A stretch of DNA of 34,115 bases from Rhodoferax sp. (lineage in GTDB: Bacteria; Pseudomonadota; Gammaproteobacteria; Burkholderiales; Burkholderiaceae_C): contig NZ_JAUYQD010000047.1 of the NCBI RefSeq assembly GCF_030697375.1, positions 1-34,115 of the forward strand, written 5' to 3'. The notes beneath the pieces were generated by a model that was not told the origin of the DNA, searched no databases, and saw only the letters and a program-made list of their open reading frames with translations. The translations under genes and the position numbers were made by a program. Shown one piece after another: positions 33,173 to 34,115 of this stretch. How positions within the stretch are numbered: position 1 is the stretch's first letter; each line of letters starts with the position of its first letter.

Positions 33173-33796
33173 ATGAGCCAGGCCGTGGTGCCCGCCGCGC
33201 TAGCGGTGGAGAGTATTTCGCTGAGCATTGCCGCGCTGCGTGGTCAGCGGGTGATTTTGGATAGCGACCTGGCGGCGCTGTACGGCGTGGAGACCAAGCG
33301 CTTTAACGAGCAGGTCAAGCGCAACGCCACGCGGTTTCCGGCCGACTTCATGTTCCAGCTCAGCGCCGAGGAGTTCGAATCTTTGAGGTCGCAATTTGCG
33401 ACCTCAAACACAGGCCGTGGCGGTCGGCGCTATTTACCGCATGCGTTCACCGAGCACGGCGCCATGATGGCCGCAATGGTGCTCAACAGTCCGCGTGCGG
33501 TGGAGGTGTCGGTGTACGTGGTGCGGGCCTTTGTGCGCCTGCGTGAGGCCGCTGTGCTGCACAAGGATCTGGCCGAGCGGCTCACCAGCTTGGAGGAGAA
33601 GACCGAGGCGCTGGCGATGTCGCATGACACCTTTAGCCGCAATACGCGCAATCAGCTGCGCCAGGTGTTTGATGCGCTGCGTGAGTTGACCATTCCGCCC
33701 GATCCACCGAAACGGCCGATTGGGTTTGTGACGCAGGAGGACAAGCCCAGTAAGCCCTCCAGCTCCAAGGCAAAGGCCGCGGGCAAGAAGACTTAG
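33173..33796 (+). CDS. ORF6N-domain DNA-binding protein
   Basis: 207 residues. The ORF6N domain covers about residues 14-105: ISLSIAALRGQRVILDSDLAALYGVETKRFNEQVKRNATRFPADFMFQL, followed by SQFATSNTGRGGRRYLPHAFTEHGAMMAAMVLNSPRAVEVSVYVVRAFVRLRE. A coiled-coil-like stretch follows (LAERLTSLEEKTEAL), then a Pro/Lys/Ser-rich basic tail. ORF6N is found in phage antirepressor-like proteins and in many chromosomal orphans near mobile elements. The target is unknown. It lies 46 bp after the ParD-like remnant and is outside the flagellar operon. Confidence 0.9.
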   Translation: MSQAVVPAALAVESISLSIAALRGQRVILDSDLAALYGVETKRFNEQVKRNATRFPADFMFQLSAEEFESLRSQFATSNTGRGGRRYLPHAFTEHGAMMAAMVLNSPRAVEVSVYVVRAFVRLREAAVLHKDLAERLTSLEEKTEALAMSHDTFSRNTRNQLRQVFDALRELTIPPDPPKRPIGFVTQEDKPSKPSSSKAKAAGKKT

Positions 33797-33828
33797 GGCG
33801 CAATCAAGTTCAAGCAGAACTGTCGCAA

Positions 33829-33850
33829 CCCGCCGCAGGTGGCGCCTTTT
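33829..33850 (+). terminator. Possible terminator after the ORF6N gene
   Basis: CGCC (33831-33834) and GGCG (33841-33844) form a short GC stem with a six-base loop, followed by CC and TTTT. The stem is short; the call rests on its place 33 bp after the ORF6N stop. Confidence 0.35.
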
Positions 33851-33862
33851 CAAAAATAGAGT

Positions 33863-33911
33863 TGCTCCTGTTTTAGGAGCTGCTCACGCATGTTCTATGC
33901 GGGCTGAAGCC
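33863..33911 (+). repeat. Dispersed palindromic repeat, copy C
   Basis: 49 bp with stem GCTCCT/AGGAGC (33864-33869 and 33875-33880) followed by TGCTCACGC and a right part ending GCGGGCT-N3-GCC. Same length and architecture as copy B, but more diverged. It lies between the ORF6N gene and the end of the aminotransferase gene. Confidence 0.55.
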
Positions 33912-33952
33912 TGATTTGACAACCAATCTTTGCCGCAGCCGTGCCCACACCC

Positions 33953-34115
33953 CTACTGCTCCGCCCTCAGCCTAACCAGCGTGTCCCAAAACTGCGCCTC
34001 CTGGGTGGTCGCGAAGTTGATGCGCATCAGGCTGCTGGGGGTGCGCTCGGCGTGGAACAGTCCGCCCGGGGCCAGCAGGTAGCCTTCGTCGAGCATGCGC
34101 TGGGCCAGCACGTCG
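33953..34115 (-). CDS. MocR/PdxR-type aminotransferase-fold regulator, C-terminal end only
   Basis: The minus-strand frame enters at the right window edge and ends at TAG 33955-33953, giving 53 residues. The sequence LDEGYLLAPGGLFHAERTPSSLMRINFATTQEAQFWDTLVRLR is typical of the C-terminus of PLP-dependent class I/II aminotransferase-family proteins, especially GntR-aminotransferase (MocR-like) regulators. The N-terminal part, which would show whether a GntR DNA-binding domain is present, lies outside the window. It converges with the ORF6N gene. Confidence 0.7.
   Translation of the reverse strand, partial: DVLAQRMLDEGYLLAPGGLFHAERTPSSLMRINFATTQEAQFWDTLVRLRAEQ

Overview
The window is a chromosomal flagellar locus from a betaproteobacterium, most probably family Comamonadaceae (Rhodoferax-like). 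The evidence is the gene order flagellin / flhDC / motAB / cheY / flhB-flhA-flhF / fliA / flgN-flgM-flgA / flgB to flgL, the presence of an FlhDC master regulator, very short flagellins, and three copies of a palindromic dispersed repeat that I associate from memory with that family. The taxonomic call is inference; no rRNA is present.

Layout, left to right. (1) Bases 1-4612, all on the minus strand: a partial protein made of 33 octapeptide repeats (open at the left edge and preceded by a sigma-28-like promoter), a 630-residue Sel1-repeat protein, and a NodT/TolC-type outer-membrane lipoprotein. (2) 4770-7915, minus strand: fliT-like, fliS, fliD and a first flagellin gene, with a hairpin terminator between the flagellin and fliD. 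(3) 8390-9193: a second flagellin, head to head with the first. (4) 9505-12846: flhD, flhC, motA, motB, cheY. (5) 12974-19148: flhB-flhA-flhF-flhG-like-fliA, tightly overlapping. (6) 19200-20799, minus strand: flgA, then flgM and flgN behind a perfect-consensus sigma-28 promoter. (7) 21019-31728: the flgBCDEFGHIJKL operon (rod, hook, P/L rings, hook-filament junction), followed at 15 bp by an EAL-like/HDOD signalling protein. (8) 32974-34115: an accessory tail with a ParD-like antitoxin remnant, an ORF6N-domain protein and the 3' end of a MocR-type aminotransferase gene.

How it works together: FlhD4C2 would switch on the basal-body/export genes; FliA (sigma-28) is held by FlgM until the hook is complete and then drives late promoters. 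I find sigma-28-like sites in front of flgM, motA, the first flagellin and, unexpectedly, the octapeptide-repeat gene, which ties that unknown protein to the motility regulon. FliS, FliT and FlgN are chaperones for flagellin, FliD and FlgK/FlgL.

Most worth a second look: the octapeptide-repeat gene with its sigma-28 promoter and the neighbouring OMF and Sel1 genes; a dispersed palindromic repeat that forms the start codon and signal-peptide N-terminus of flgH; the flhG-position protein lacking a Walker A motif; the asymmetric promoters between the two flagellin genes; and a structured, GGA-rich leader before flhD.
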